Below are positions 11,448 through 21,773 of a stretch of 64,000 nucleotides of DNA, in pieces (the first letter of the stretch is position 1; each line of letters begins with the position of its first letter). The translations under genes and the position numbers were made by a program. The stretch comes from Naganishia liquefaciens. Its lineage: Eukaryota > Basidiomycota > Tremellomycetes > Filobasidiales > Filobasidiaceae. Where the stretch lies: positions 930,001 through 994,000 of the forward strand of contig BLZA01000007.1 in the NCBI GenBank assembly GCA_013423385.1. Direction: 5' to 3'. A model generated the notes under the pieces. That model was not told where the DNA came from. It worked only from the letters and a program-made list of their open reading frames with translations, and did not search any database.

Positions 11448-12002
11448 CTAGCCTCGAGGCAGAACTGGGCAAAGGAAGCTTCCATCGTATTTCCACCACC
11501 TCATCGCGTAGCGGGATGTCACCGGGCGAAACGCACCGCACCAACACTTTTCGGCCCACAGATCCCGATATCGCTGAAAACCCTCGAAGCCGACTGGAAG
11601 ATGAACAAACTGCTTACCCTGTTCGAAGCCCTTTGTCTGCGGGCGATGGTATCTTGACTGATCCGATACGATGCCCAGCTCATCTTGTGCCCAAGGTCTA
11701 TCGCCCTCAGTCGTCCGGCGTAATAGGCGTGGTGCTTGCTGTGGCACGAGGACGTGGAGCATGCTGGCGTCCGTGGGAAGCCAATTTGAGATCTGCTGCA
11801 TATCGTCCATCCGCGATGACCGAGGTCTGCTGGAAATTCTTGCGGGTTCTTGGAGTGCGTCAAGCTTATCGGATCTCGCGGCCAGTACTCGATCTAAAAG
11901 AGAATGTGTTTTATTGGCCTTGTTGTCGGTGTCGGGCGGATTGACCGTCGACGTGTTGCAGTCCCAAGGCTCGCAAAGCGTTTCGGAAAGGGCAGCAGAC
12001 AT
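11448..12002 (-). CDS. hypothetical open frame, 184 codons, doubtful
   Basis: The longest open frame in the gene-poor zone. It starts at a real ATG (minus strand, 12002) and encodes a Trp-, Arg- and Pro-containing polypeptide with no recognised domain, signal peptide or membrane helix. It lies about 270 bp upstream of the divergent side of the bZIP gene and could be a young or non-coding frame. The amino-acid composition is not obviously random, but nothing else supports it as a gene. Confidence 0.2.
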   Translation of the reverse strand: MSAALSETLCEPWDCNTSTVNPPDTDNKANKTHSLLDRVLAARSDKLDALQEPARISSRPRSSRMDDMQQISNWLPTDASMLHVLVPQQAPRLLRRTTEGDRPWAQDELGIVSDQSRYHRPQTKGFEQGKQFVHLPVGFEGFQRYRDLWAEKCWCGAFRPVTSRYAMRWWKYDGSFLCPVLPRG

Positions 12003-12339
12003 CGCGAGCCGGGGGCGAGAAGGATTGGCGGGAGGTCAATTATTAATGGTTTGAGAGGTCGTTTATCCGGAAACGAAGATGAAAGGCACGAGTATGCCCA
12101 TCAAGTCACCAGAGACAAGTTGAGTATGGCACCACGGAAAACTCGGTTCCCGCTCCGGCTTCAGGTTCGCGAGCGGTAACATCACAAACGCGAAGCTGAT
12201 AAGGATGAGAACGATCCTCTGACATACTCGCGTTCCTGTAAAATGACGGAACAATCCGCTGCACTGATTCGGCTACTGTTCCCCCCCGCTGATAAAAAGG
12301 CAGGCAGGCATTAGGAGAACGTGGGATCCGAAGGGGGAA

Positions 12340-13660
12340 ACCCCCGATAAGAAAATCACTGGGGGAAGATCATAGAAGCTCAGTCAACGAAATAACGCTG
12401 AATCGCGAAAGCCTGTACCTCCTGGGCTATGCATCGGCAAGATCTGCTGAGGAGATAGCGGGAGAGTTTTCAGAAAAGTATGTCATAACGAAAGGAGAAC
12501 AGCTAGCAGAATATATGCTGTACAGGTGATATATCCAAGGTTATAACGGCATTCACCCACGTCGCGTACTTTCCGTTCCCACATGGCATTTAAGCCGAAG
12601 ATCTAGTAGATCGCTAGTAGATCGAGAGAGCTGTCAAGAAATAGGTCAAGTACGCCACAAAGCCATTTGAAACGTTTCCAAGCGAAACAAGCGTTAAACA
12701 AAATGACTAACGGGAGCTGCTGATAGATAGCTGTAAGAAGCTGCTTGAGAGATCCAAGAGCGCGAATGGAGGGCTTACTGACTTGAGTAGTTTTCGCTGA
12801 ATCAGCAGGAAAGTTCAGGTATCAAGGTGCTGATTCAGGCAATACTCAGAGCGCAAAAAGAGCTTGAAGAGTTGGCTCTAGAGGAGTTTCAGGGATAGTG
12901 ACTACCCAGAGCTATTCAGGGACCACGAGGATGGAGGAGTCGGTTGTGCAACGGAGCTCTTTCGAGTGGGGCGGCTAGCTAGCTAGCTAGCTGGGGGCAG
13001 GTCAGGCTAAATAAGGCTAGCTCTTCAGGATTCAGCAAGCTGTTCAGCAGCGGCCGGTGAGAGCCGGGAGAAGCGTACTATCATTCTAGTAAATACGCTA
13101 CTCCTTGCAAAGGAACGCTCCCGAAGATATGCTATCATAACAAGAAGAGCTTCAAGAAGTTATAATCGGTCGATAGCTCTGCCGATGAAGCCGTGATGAG
13201 CTTGCCGAAGTGTTCCCCCTGTTTCGGTGTTGCTCTAGCTGTTATCATATTGCGATGCCATAGGTGGATGCCAGATAGCGAAGCCGATCGGATTCGGCAG
13301 AGTTGTTGGCTAGCCACTGCTGTGCTGTGTTAACTCCGACCGGATTCCGGAGCTGAAGACGGGGAGCTTGCAAGAAGGCATGGTCACGAAGCTAGGCAAG
13401 ATGGGACAAGAATGTCGCGAGGGGCGAGCCAGCTGGCGAGCCAAAACATTGACTGCGAGAGTCACACAAATATTTTCCGCTTTTTGCATGGACCAGCTAA
13501 AGAGCACTCACCAGACAGCTAACCACGTTACCTAACCGCCAACCAGGCTCGTGACCTCGATGATCGTCTTGAACAGCGTCGCCGATCTAGTTGAGGAAGC
13601 GGCTAGCTCAGCTGGTGAAGCAGCTGGTGAGGGGAGTTTCAGGGCTTAAATCCGGAGCTA
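12340..13660 (+). other. decayed coding-like tract, family unknown
   Basis: Several short stretches on the plus strand read as protein-like sequence. Near 12360-12530 is an amphipathic, Glu/Lys/Leu-rich piece. Near 12800-12900 is a helix-like piece with K-E-L-E-E-L-A-L-E-E. Near 13540-13610 are Arg- and Ala-rich pieces. They do not form an intact gene, and no family is recognised. The likely reading is remnants of an old gene or element. Confidence 0.25.
12974..12992. repeat. (GCTA)n microsatellite
   Basis: About four to five tandem copies of the tetranucleotide GCTA/AGCT in the gene-poor zone. The motif is self-complementary. Confidence 0.85.
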
Positions 13661-16600
13661 ATGGGAACCTGTGCTGTAGCCTTCCTGCTGATCTGACGAG
13701 CTTGCAGTAAGGCAAGCTCGTAGGTACGTGCGCAGGTAGAGCTGCGGGTAGGGTACGGGCTACAGTAGGCTACTCCTCCATCCTTTCTGTCCTTTAGTCT
13801 CGCCCTAGAATGGTGACAACGCGTTGAGAAACTGGAGCTCTAGCATCTTGTGTAAGTCTGTCAATTCTGTCCGTCATCGCATCTCCGGAATCCAGGTAAT
13901 CAATCGAGCTTTGTGTATGACTCTGATACTTGACAGACCGGTCTGAGCGGATTGGCTTAAGCATTCAGCGGAAGATTTCGAATGATTGCCGCGACTTGCA
14001 ACAGCTTTTGCAGGAATTATGCAGCTACTTGACAAAGGATCTGAGATCCACTCGGAAGCGATCTTCGATCGATATGAATGCGCAAGATCCGAATGCCCTT
14101 CGGATCAGCAACAAACCTGTTGGTTCGACAGAACAGGCTCCGAGAAGATCGGAGAAGGTTCGAGGGGTCGTTCGACAGTCCTCCCAGAGCTCTCGCGAGC
14201 TAGGCTGCACCAGATAAGCTCAGAGAGTGTCAGGGGCCACGCTCGAAGAGCGTCGGCGGAATACCGGGATAGGAGGGCCAGCGATGGGAGAGGAAGCTAT
14301 AATGATCACTGGATGACCGGGGAGGATGGCCATGGAAAGCAGCTCATATTCGGTACAGATCGAGCGCATACAATGTTATCACAGCTGTTATTACGGCGTC
14401 CGTACACTTCTGCAACATGTTCTACCAGCTCTTCCATCCGCAAATTGCGCCCGTCACATGGGGTTCGCGTGGGAAGAACGTGTGAAATGCAATCATAAGA
14501 AGCTTTGAGAGAGACCGAGCGATATGCCGTCAACTCTAGGGCTGCCCGTACCTTGTGTGGCTTCCTATGGCTCTCCTGGCTGCTCCTTCTCCTCATTTCT
14601 CGCCAGCCGCCAGCCCCCTCATCGAGTAGCTGCTTGAAAACATGTCTGACAGGTCGTTCAAGCTTAGAATACTCGGTCGACAGGCGGCATTGACTGCGTA
14701 TTCGCGACTGCTCAAGTCATAGACGGCTGGGGGATTGGAAAGCGACTCAGAGTGCTGTCCCGCGGAAATCGACGACTTATCAGACTGCTGTTCGAGTGAG
14801 GGAACCGTCGTGTACCGGCTACCGTACTAGGTTGTATTCTGCAGAGTCTCGAGAAAGACAAGCTCGAAGGCAAGTACCCATTGCGGTGGCTGTCTTGGTC
14901 AAAGCGCGAACACGCACAGACAGCACAGTCACCAAGCAGTCACCATGGCCTCAGACAAGCACGCTAAGCCGGACTTGGGTTTTCTTATCTGCTCCTGTAC
15001 AACAGAGAAGGTTGCGCTGAACATCAGCCTAGCAAGCCGCTAATTAGCAATACTACTGAGTGGCCGTCGAGCGCGAGCCATGAAAGATAGGGACAAAGAT
15101 AGGGATATCGCGTCAGATGGATCTCGTGGCTCAGTGTCCGAGTCTGCAATAGATCCAGCCATGTTGGGATAAAGGGGCTGATAAAGGCGACAGACAGCAG
15201 ACAAATCTGAAGGCTGATCGGCTCGCTGATTAAGGATTGCTCGCGGTGAGAATGTCGGATGATGCCGGCATCTCCATGCTCAAGCTCGGCAGTGACGGCT
15301 GCATCGGTTGCGAACCTCCCCGATGTGGCTGATGCTGTTAAGCTTTGGCACCGTTCACCTGAACGGCAGCTTCAACATGAGAGCTCAGCAGCCGGTCCGA
15401 CTCACCAGCTACCAGCCGGATCCGGAGGTCTGTCATCACTCGAGGTATCGGCGCGGCTCCTCTCAACAATATTTGAAGCTATCCACCTGACCCACCGGCC
15501 TGGCGACACTCGTCGCGCCAATCGGAAGGAGTTTCAATTCTGAGATGAACCCTACACGAGTCGTCTAGGGATATTGTGTGAAGCGAGCCTTGCAACGATG
15601 ATCTCCAATGTCGAGCCTCGCCGGTCGCGGTATTGCTAAGCTCTCTCGCTCGCTACCTCACCGACGCTCGCGATAGGCAGCGGTCTGAAATACCCCAGGG
15701 AAGAATGTTTCTGTGCTAGATCAGCACTGACGAGCATCTCTGGGCCACCTGCAGCGATGTAGCTCGAATCAGACCAATGAAGGCAATGTTGTGTCTTGCC
15801 CCGTTCGACTCGGTCGCGTCTGCTGCTGAAAGTCCTCTGTTTCCTGGAAATCCCTCTGTCACGCTCTGAAGGGCATGCTCACTCTGATGAGTGTTAGGGG
15901 AGCACAAAGTCTTTCCAGGGAAATCCAATAACCGGAGCTCTTTGCAGGCAAGCCCTGCGCAGCGGATCTTGTCATTCGTTACAGGAGGATTCTTGGCCTC
16001 TTTAGGGAGGACGATAGTCGGGTGACTAGCCATCTAGACGACAAGACTCATCTATTCAGAAGCCCGCTGATTATCCCTGTGTATCTACCACCTGAATGCA
16101 AAGAATCCGATATCGTTCTCGCCGAACGCGCAAGACGCGAATTGAAAAAAGAATCGGCAAATAGAGGGCTGGCTGCATGAGCCGACCGAGGGAGATGGCG
16201 CTTCAGATTCCGACATATCTGTCGAGACCCCTAGGACGTGACGCTTGGAGTTGGTTCGTGTGGAAAAGCAACGTCTCGAGCTTTACGTCCCAGCATGTAG
16301 CGCAAGAGAGGCATCTGTTGCGAATGCCTCTCCCCTTTCCGCTTCGACACGGAAGATGTTCTGGGGCGATATTCGGCGTCATCACAGCAACTCCGAGGGA
16401 ATATGAATGCAAAATTATTGCGTGAAGGGCAGATGGTTTACCTATATACGAAGAAAACTTTATTGTCCGCGGTTGCCAGAAAGACTATTCTTTTAGACAC
16501 CTATTTGGATACGGAAGGCACTTTATTGACTAATGAGAAGCAAAGGGTCGAATCTCGGACAACAGTTCATGTGTATTGTTACGCTGCTTCGTGCAGATCC

Positions 16601-17447
16601 TCAATGTGATTACAGGATCGTGTTACCCGGCGTCGACATCAGTCAGATGTACCCAGTAACGGTGATGCAGGCAAAAAGCTCCGACTCGAGCGTTGTCGGA
16701 CGTCCCATTTCAGAAGAATCTTCGAGACTCGGAAATCTCTATTTCCCTCTCAACGATGTGCCATGAGCTGCATACCCTTTCTTCGACGAGATTAGAGGCG
16801 TCGGATGAACTTGATCCTGCCTACCGAGGATCTTTGAATCCTAGATGGTACATCTCCCTCGCGCGGCGCGGAAAACCCTCAACTTTTCCCCATTAAACGT
16901 GCTCAACCGTGAGATCCGAGAGATATCGGCCTCGCTGGTTCCGAATCGTTTGTGTCACTTGGAAGCGGCTCGAGAGGTAACTCGATACACGGTTGACGCA
17001 GGACGGATCAAACTCGAGTGCTGGACAGGCGGGCCAGCTCGTATGCTTTTGCCCGAGCGCTGTGCCGGAAGACCAAGGACGAGGCGAGTTTTTTTTTCCC
17101 TGGGAATCGCTGTTAGCCTGCCGTTTAGTTGATGCCTATCTTCAGGCAGCAAGCGGCATCGATTCGGAAACGGATGAGGCAATTCAGGCGATTCGCAGGG
17201 GTGGGAATTTTGCAAGGGCGTCCGCCACCCTTGTCCTCGCTCACAGTTGTGCAACGGTCGCAAGAATGCGGATCAGTTTCTGGTGATAGACGTTCATGAC
17301 TTTCAGAGTGAGAGTGAGCACCATCAATGGAGTCTGACAGAGTGCTCGGTGCTCTTCCAGGACAAAAGCCGCCGAAAAACCCTGACGTCGCGTGCTGACC
17401 ATATTGAATCCACGCTATACAACCCCCTTCCCGGCCCCCGCCGCGGA

Positions 17448-18476
17448 TCATGGCTCCTTGCCCTCTCCCGTCTTCCCATTCGTGGTCCGCGGCCCGGCAA
17501 CGACGTCGTCCCGCCCTGCGCGCTCTTTGCTTTCATCCGTCAGCATGTAGGCCGGATCGTATGTCGGTTCGTCGACGGCGGGATTGTCGTCTTCGCTTCT
17601 CGGCCGGAGGAGGCATGGATTCGGATGGGTATTATTTGTTGAACCGAGTGACGTGTACCTAGCCCCGCGGTTTGCGGTTTGCGTTCAGTTGTCGATCCCT
17701 AACACGCGCGCGCGTGAAGCGGACCTACCCTTGATCATACAGCTCACAATACGGCACACGACACTCGCGCAAGAAAGCCCACACATCCGCGTACCGCCAC
17801 TCCAAGATGGGATGGACCCTCATGAACCGCGGCCACCCGGGATCCGTCGGCGTCCGTTCCCCGAGTTTCGCGCCGTGCGGATCACCCCTGCGCGTGCCGA
17901 TAAAGAATGCGCCGACGCCCTGGCCCGTATGTGAGGCCTGGAATTCAGCCAGGGCACGTTTCATACCGCCGCCGTACTGAATCAAGTCGAGCCCGTACCA
18001 TGTTGCCGATGTGTGTACGAATGCGTCGAGGGCGGCAAAGGGTAAGGGCGCGGTGATGTAGAGTGCCGGGATGGGTGTCGGATACGGTGGAGTATCGGTG
18101 GCGTGTGATGGATGACGGCGGTATAGGGCCGCTGCGAGCAGGTGGATGAGCACGGTGCCTGGCGAGGAGGGAGGCAGGGCGCAGGGGGGTTTCAGCTTGC
18201 CCGTCTGGAATCGGGGTGATGCGCACGACCCGAGCGAGCTTACAATCTTTGCCGCCGTTAAAGCTCATTGCCACATGATCCTCGCTGTGTCCATGCGAGA
18301 ACCAGGGGCGCAGATGTCAACCGGTCGTCGTTCGGGTATCGCTCACGCCGTACTCACCCATAGTCGTCCAACACGCCGTCGATCACGTCGAGGGCATGCC
18401 GTATCGCTGCGCCGAGCGGGTCCTGTGTGCGTGCGCGGTCGAGCACGAGCTGGAGGGCGGCGGCGGTGACGGGCAT
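17448..18476 (-). CDS. FAD1: FAD synthetase (FMN adenylyltransferase)
   Basis: Four exons: 18476-18358, 18284-18244 (41 nt), 18158-17729 and 17658-17448, joining in frame to 266 residues. The enzyme makes FAD from FMN and ATP and belongs to the PAPS-reductase-like family. Visible motifs are the PP-loop-like S-F-N-G-G-K-D-C-T near the N-terminus, G-T-R-R-G-D-P-H, D-P-G-W-P-R-F-M-R-V-H-P, I-L-E-W-R-Y-A-D-V-W and P-Y-C-E-L-Y-D-Q-G-Y-T-S-L-G. The glycine codon of the last motif is split by intron 3. The C-terminal tail is hydrophilic, with no extra domain. At 266 residues it is a little shorter than the yeast enzyme (about 306). It lies 194 bp downstream of PCT1 on the same strand. An alternative upstream start cannot be excluded. 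Confidence 0.93.
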
Positions 18477-18669
18477 GGGGGATGGGATGGGGGACAAGGG
18501 GGAGCCGGGGGGCAGGGGTGTTTGCTTGGAATGGCCCCTCTTTGAGCGTCGGCTAGCTGCGATGATGCGCCGTGCGATCGAGACGGCGCGCGGCTATTCC
18601 GACGCGATCCCCCTACTGTACGGTACAGCACATGTCATGTCCCCCGGCCGGGCCACATTCATTGGTAGA

Positions 18670-21155
18670 TTACAACGCCGAAGGTTCCCCCGTCACCAGC
18701 GCCTTGACGCCCCGCACCAGTCCCTGCACACCGCCCTCCCCCTCGTGCGCGCCCTTGGCGCGACGACGCCGCTGAAACTCTTGCCGCTCGACACTCGCGC
18801 TCGAGTCCCAGTCGACGTCGCTCGCCATCAGTTCCGGGTGGCCATTCTTCTCGAGCTTGGTGTCGAAAAAGCCGTCGCGGTAGCCGCGGACGATGCGCTC
18901 GAGCAGGTCCGATGTCGAGATGCATGGCGTGCGGCGTGTCGGGAGGAATCGGCCTGGGCGGCCGCGTTAGCACTGACGATAGCCCCAAGAACACGGCGAC
19001 CCACCCTGCTTCTTGACAAAATCATACACATCCACGACGCCCTTGGTCGGGTACACCATCTCGTCATGCGCGACATAATCAATCCTATATCGATCGATAA
19101 ACGCCTGGTCAATCTGCCACGGTGCATCGGGCACGACCTCGTCCGCCCAGCGACAATGCTTGACGCCCTCGCACCGCTCGGCGTGCGTCATCGCGGGCGC
19201 GCTCTTGTGCTCGGCACACAAGTCGTCCGAACACACGCCGACGAGCAAGTGCACGTTTTCAAACGAAAGCTTGGCCTGCCGCAGCTGCAGCGCATGCCCG
19301 AAATGAAACAGGTCGTACACGCCGTCGGCGTAGATCCGCACGGGACGATCCGCCGGCGGCTCGTTTGTGCGCCAGTTGCGGACGACACCGTCTTCTTGGC
19401 CGCGTCCCTCGATCGCACGACGGACAAAGGCCCGAATATCTTGCAGCGGCAGCAGGTGCGGCGGTTCCGTCATCTTGGGCGGACCGGCATCGCTCGAGAG
19501 CGGACGCAGCGAGACGTAGCTCGCCGAAAGGGACGATCCGGCCGACGCGGGTGGTGCCGAGGGTGCGTCGGCGTGACGTGACGGCGGGAGCGGATGGGAA
19601 ATGACGTCGCGCGGCGTTGGGTGGATATCGTTTTCAGGGTCGACGGCGGGCACGGGCGTGCTGGCTTCGGTCGTCGTCGTAGGCGGCTCCTGCTGCGTGA
19701 ATGCGTTGTGCACAGACGAACTCTCAATGTCGCCGTCGTAGCTGCACGAATGTCACGTCAGTCATGTCCCCCAACGACCGCGACGCCGGGACAAACTCAC
19801 GTCGGCGAATCCACAGCCTCGCTCGCATACGCATCGCTTTCGCCACTGCTCGCGCCCGCGACTCGCGCGTGGCTCAGCTCGACGAGCCGCTGGTGCGTCG
19901 CGTGCGGTGTCATTGTCGTCGTCGCGGCCTTGCCGAGATGGCTGGCGTCTTGGGTCGTTGTCGTCATTGATGCGGGAGTCAGCGGGGACCGTGTGTATAC
20001 GGTCGATGCGGCATCGTCGGTTTGCTCCTCGTCGTTATCCTACGGAGCGTAGTGTCAGTGCGCTGATATGAGATGGGCGGGGCATTGGGGCGGGGGGCGA
20101 CGGTATGAAGACACGAGTTGTAAATTCCACCAGGCGCATCCCTCGGGTCTCGCGTTGGACGTCCACGTATGTCCACGTGTGTCTCTAAGAGTTCCCTCGT
20201 CTCGTCACAGTAGTTGGCCATAGACTCGGCCGTGCTTGTGTAGCTAATGGTCCGCGCCGAGAATGCCGCGCGATACTGTCGATTGCGGCCGATCGTGATA
20301 CTTGGCTTGATGTAGGCCGTCTGAGGGATTTGCGCGGCGTTCGAGGAGATGATCTCGCTGCGCCACGGCGAGTTGATTCTGGCCTTGCTGACAGAGACGA
20401 GAGGTGCAAAGGCCTCGGGAAACCTTGACTGAGGCGCTAGCATTCTCGCTTCGCTCGGTGAGAGGTATCTTCCGCCGTCATCCGACGGTTTCTGAATACC
20501 TTGATTGTGGGACATGGATTCAACGACAGAGGACCTCTCGCTTCGCTCGACGAGAGGGATTCACGGCCGTCCTACGACGGCCTCGGGGTTTCCTCGCTCG
20601 CGGCGCTAGTATTCTCGCTACGCTCGATAAGAGAGAGATTCTCGCTCTGCTCGACAAGAGGGATCCTCGGCCGTCCTACGACGGCCTCGGGGTTTCCTCG
20701 CCTGCGGCGCTAGTATTCTCGCTACGCTCGATAAGAGAGGGATTCTCGCTCTGCTCGACGAGAGGGATTCTCGGCCGTCCTACGACGGCCTCGGGGAATC
20801 CTCGCCTGCGGCGCTGGTATTCTCGCTCCGCTCGACGGGAGAGGGTTTCTCGCTTCGCTCGAAAGAGTCTCGCGCGCCCTACGGCGCGCTCGGAGATTCC
20901 TCGCCTGCGGCGCTGTCATTCTCGCTCCCTTCGGTCGCTCGGTCGCTCGGGCGTCTTCTCGCTCCCTTTGGTCGCTCGAGGGTATCCTCGCTGCGCTCGG
21001 AACGCCCTCGGCTCCTCGGCTCCTCGGCGACTCACCTCTTCACTCGCATCCCTACTCGAATTCGAACTCAACTGCCCTCCCACCCGATGATGCACCTTGA
21101 CCCTCCTCTTGCCCGCCAATCCCCCCTGCCCCGCCGTCGTCGATGGAACAGACAT
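18670..21155 (-). CDS. PCT1: Choline-phosphate cytidylyltransferase
   Basis: Four exons (21155-21036, 20039-19801, 19741-19005, 18953-18670) join in frame to 459 residues. The enzyme forms CDP-choline from CTP and phosphocholine, the rate-limiting step of the Kennedy pathway. The catalytic domain starts near R-P-V-R-I-Y-A-D-G-V-Y-D-L-F-H-F-G-H with the HxGH signature, continues with the Y-V-A-H-D segment, and ends in R-T-P-C-I-S-T-S-D (the family's R-T-x-G-I-S-T-S-D, with Cys replacing Gly). The basic, amphipathic C-terminal region (about residues 410-450) would be the membrane-lipid sensor. The N-terminal 150 residues are low-complexity Thr/Ala/Ser. Intron 1 is about 996 nt, some fifteen times the local norm, and carries a hairpin repeat array. 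Exon 1 (40 codons) is less certain than the rest because of that intron. Confidence 0.92.
20040..20515 (-). other. open frame inside PCT1 intron 1
   Basis: The 3' part of the long PCT1 intron is open on the minus strand in a frame different from the PCT1 coding frame. It encodes a protein-like sequence of mixed composition (for example T-A-E-S-M-A-N-Y-C-D-E-T-R) with no recognised domain. It starts from an ATG at 20513-20515 and runs on past the acceptor of intron 1. It could be a captured gene piece carried in with the repeats, or chance openness in GC-rich DNA. Confidence 0.25.
20461..20990. repeat. palindromic tandem array, 104-bp period, in a PCT1 intron
   Basis: The core GGCCGTCCTACGACGGCC starts at 20565, 20669 and 20773, exactly 104 bp apart, with diverged copies near 20471 and 20872. 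The core is a perfect 7-bp hairpin stem with a CTAC loop. Each unit also carries further hairpin-forming pieces of the type CTCTCGCTTCGCTCGACGAG and GCCTGCGGCGC. The units differ by single substitutions, so the array is partly homogenised. It lies wholly in intron 1 of PCT1. Confidence 0.92.
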
Positions 21156-21168
21156 GGTCACTCTGTCG

Positions 21169-21187
21169 GATTGATTGATTGATTGAT
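21169..21187. repeat. (GATT)n microsatellite
   Basis: About five tandem copies of GATT lie immediately upstream of the PCT1 start codon, in its presumed 5' untranslated region. Confidence 0.8.
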
Positions 21188-21550
21188 GGAGTGAATGAAC
21201 GGTGGACGGTCTTTACATCTGCCTGCCTGCTCGATATCCCCGGGCTGAATGGCTGAATGAGGTCATGAGATTGGCCCGCGCGGGAGGGGGGAGCAGGGTT
21301 ACGTAATACACGCGGATGCTAATCCCCCGGGGGGAGCGTCCGCCAAGCCATGCAGTCCCTGCTGCTACCAAGAGGTCAGCGAGGTCAGACGTCCCGTCGA
21401 GGGGATATCACAATCACTATTTCCAAAAACGCCTGGCCAAGATCCCGGGCGGCGGTTGAGCCGAGCGTGCGTGTGCCGCCGGAATAGCTGGCCCGTCGCG
21501 CGGTCGAAATGCCATGATGCCCTGCGATAAGCGGTCCGCCGCCGCCGCCG

Positions 21551-21573
21551 CTTGAGCTTGAGCTTGAGCTTGA
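21551..21573. repeat. (CTTGAG)n short tandem repeat
   Basis: Nearly four copies of the hexamer CTTGAG, directly after a (GCC)n run. They lie in the divergent promoter between PCT1 and the JmjC gene. Confidence 0.8.
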
Positions 21574-21773
21574 TCCATGACTCGGTCAAGATGTGCCTTG
21601 CATGGGTATGACGCTTGGCATGGGCCAAGTCTCGCGCCGTGGCAGATCCAACCAAGCCGCGACCGTCAACCGTCTCTCGTGTCGAGACCCGTGCCAGCTA
21701 GTAAAGCTTGGCCTGATTTGCTTCCGCTGTCTCCCCCGCGTGCGCCGTGGACTCATCAACCAGGGCGTCGTCG

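Larger units (their letters stand above)
11176..17447. other. gene-poor 6.3-kb stretch
   Basis: The longest gene-free segment of the window. The first 100-200 bp are the bZIP promoter. Beyond that I find no intact gene on either strand. Open frames are short and do not link through plausible splice sites, unlike the flanking genes. The segment contains a (GCTA)n microsatellite, scattered short repeats such as GGAGTTTCAGGG (near 12880 and 13630), and some coding-like scraps listed separately. No recognisable reverse transcriptase, transposase, long terminal repeat or terminal inverted repeat was found by eye. It is most simply an old, decayed repeat-rich insertion zone. Confidence 0.45.
21156..21773. 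promoter_or_regulatory. divergent promoter region between PCT1 and the JmjC gene
   Basis: A gap of about 620 bp between divergently transcribed genes that must carry both promoters. It contains two short tandem repeats (listed separately) and a (GCC)n run near 21540. No clear TATA box is seen on either side. Confidence 0.45.

Noticed and set aside
20404-21090. Repetitive plus-strand frame with recurring S-L-R-S-I-R and Y-D-G-L motifs
   Set aside because: It is the translation of the 104-bp hairpin array and lies antisense to a PCT1 intron. The repeats are conserved at DNA level as palindromes, not as a protein.
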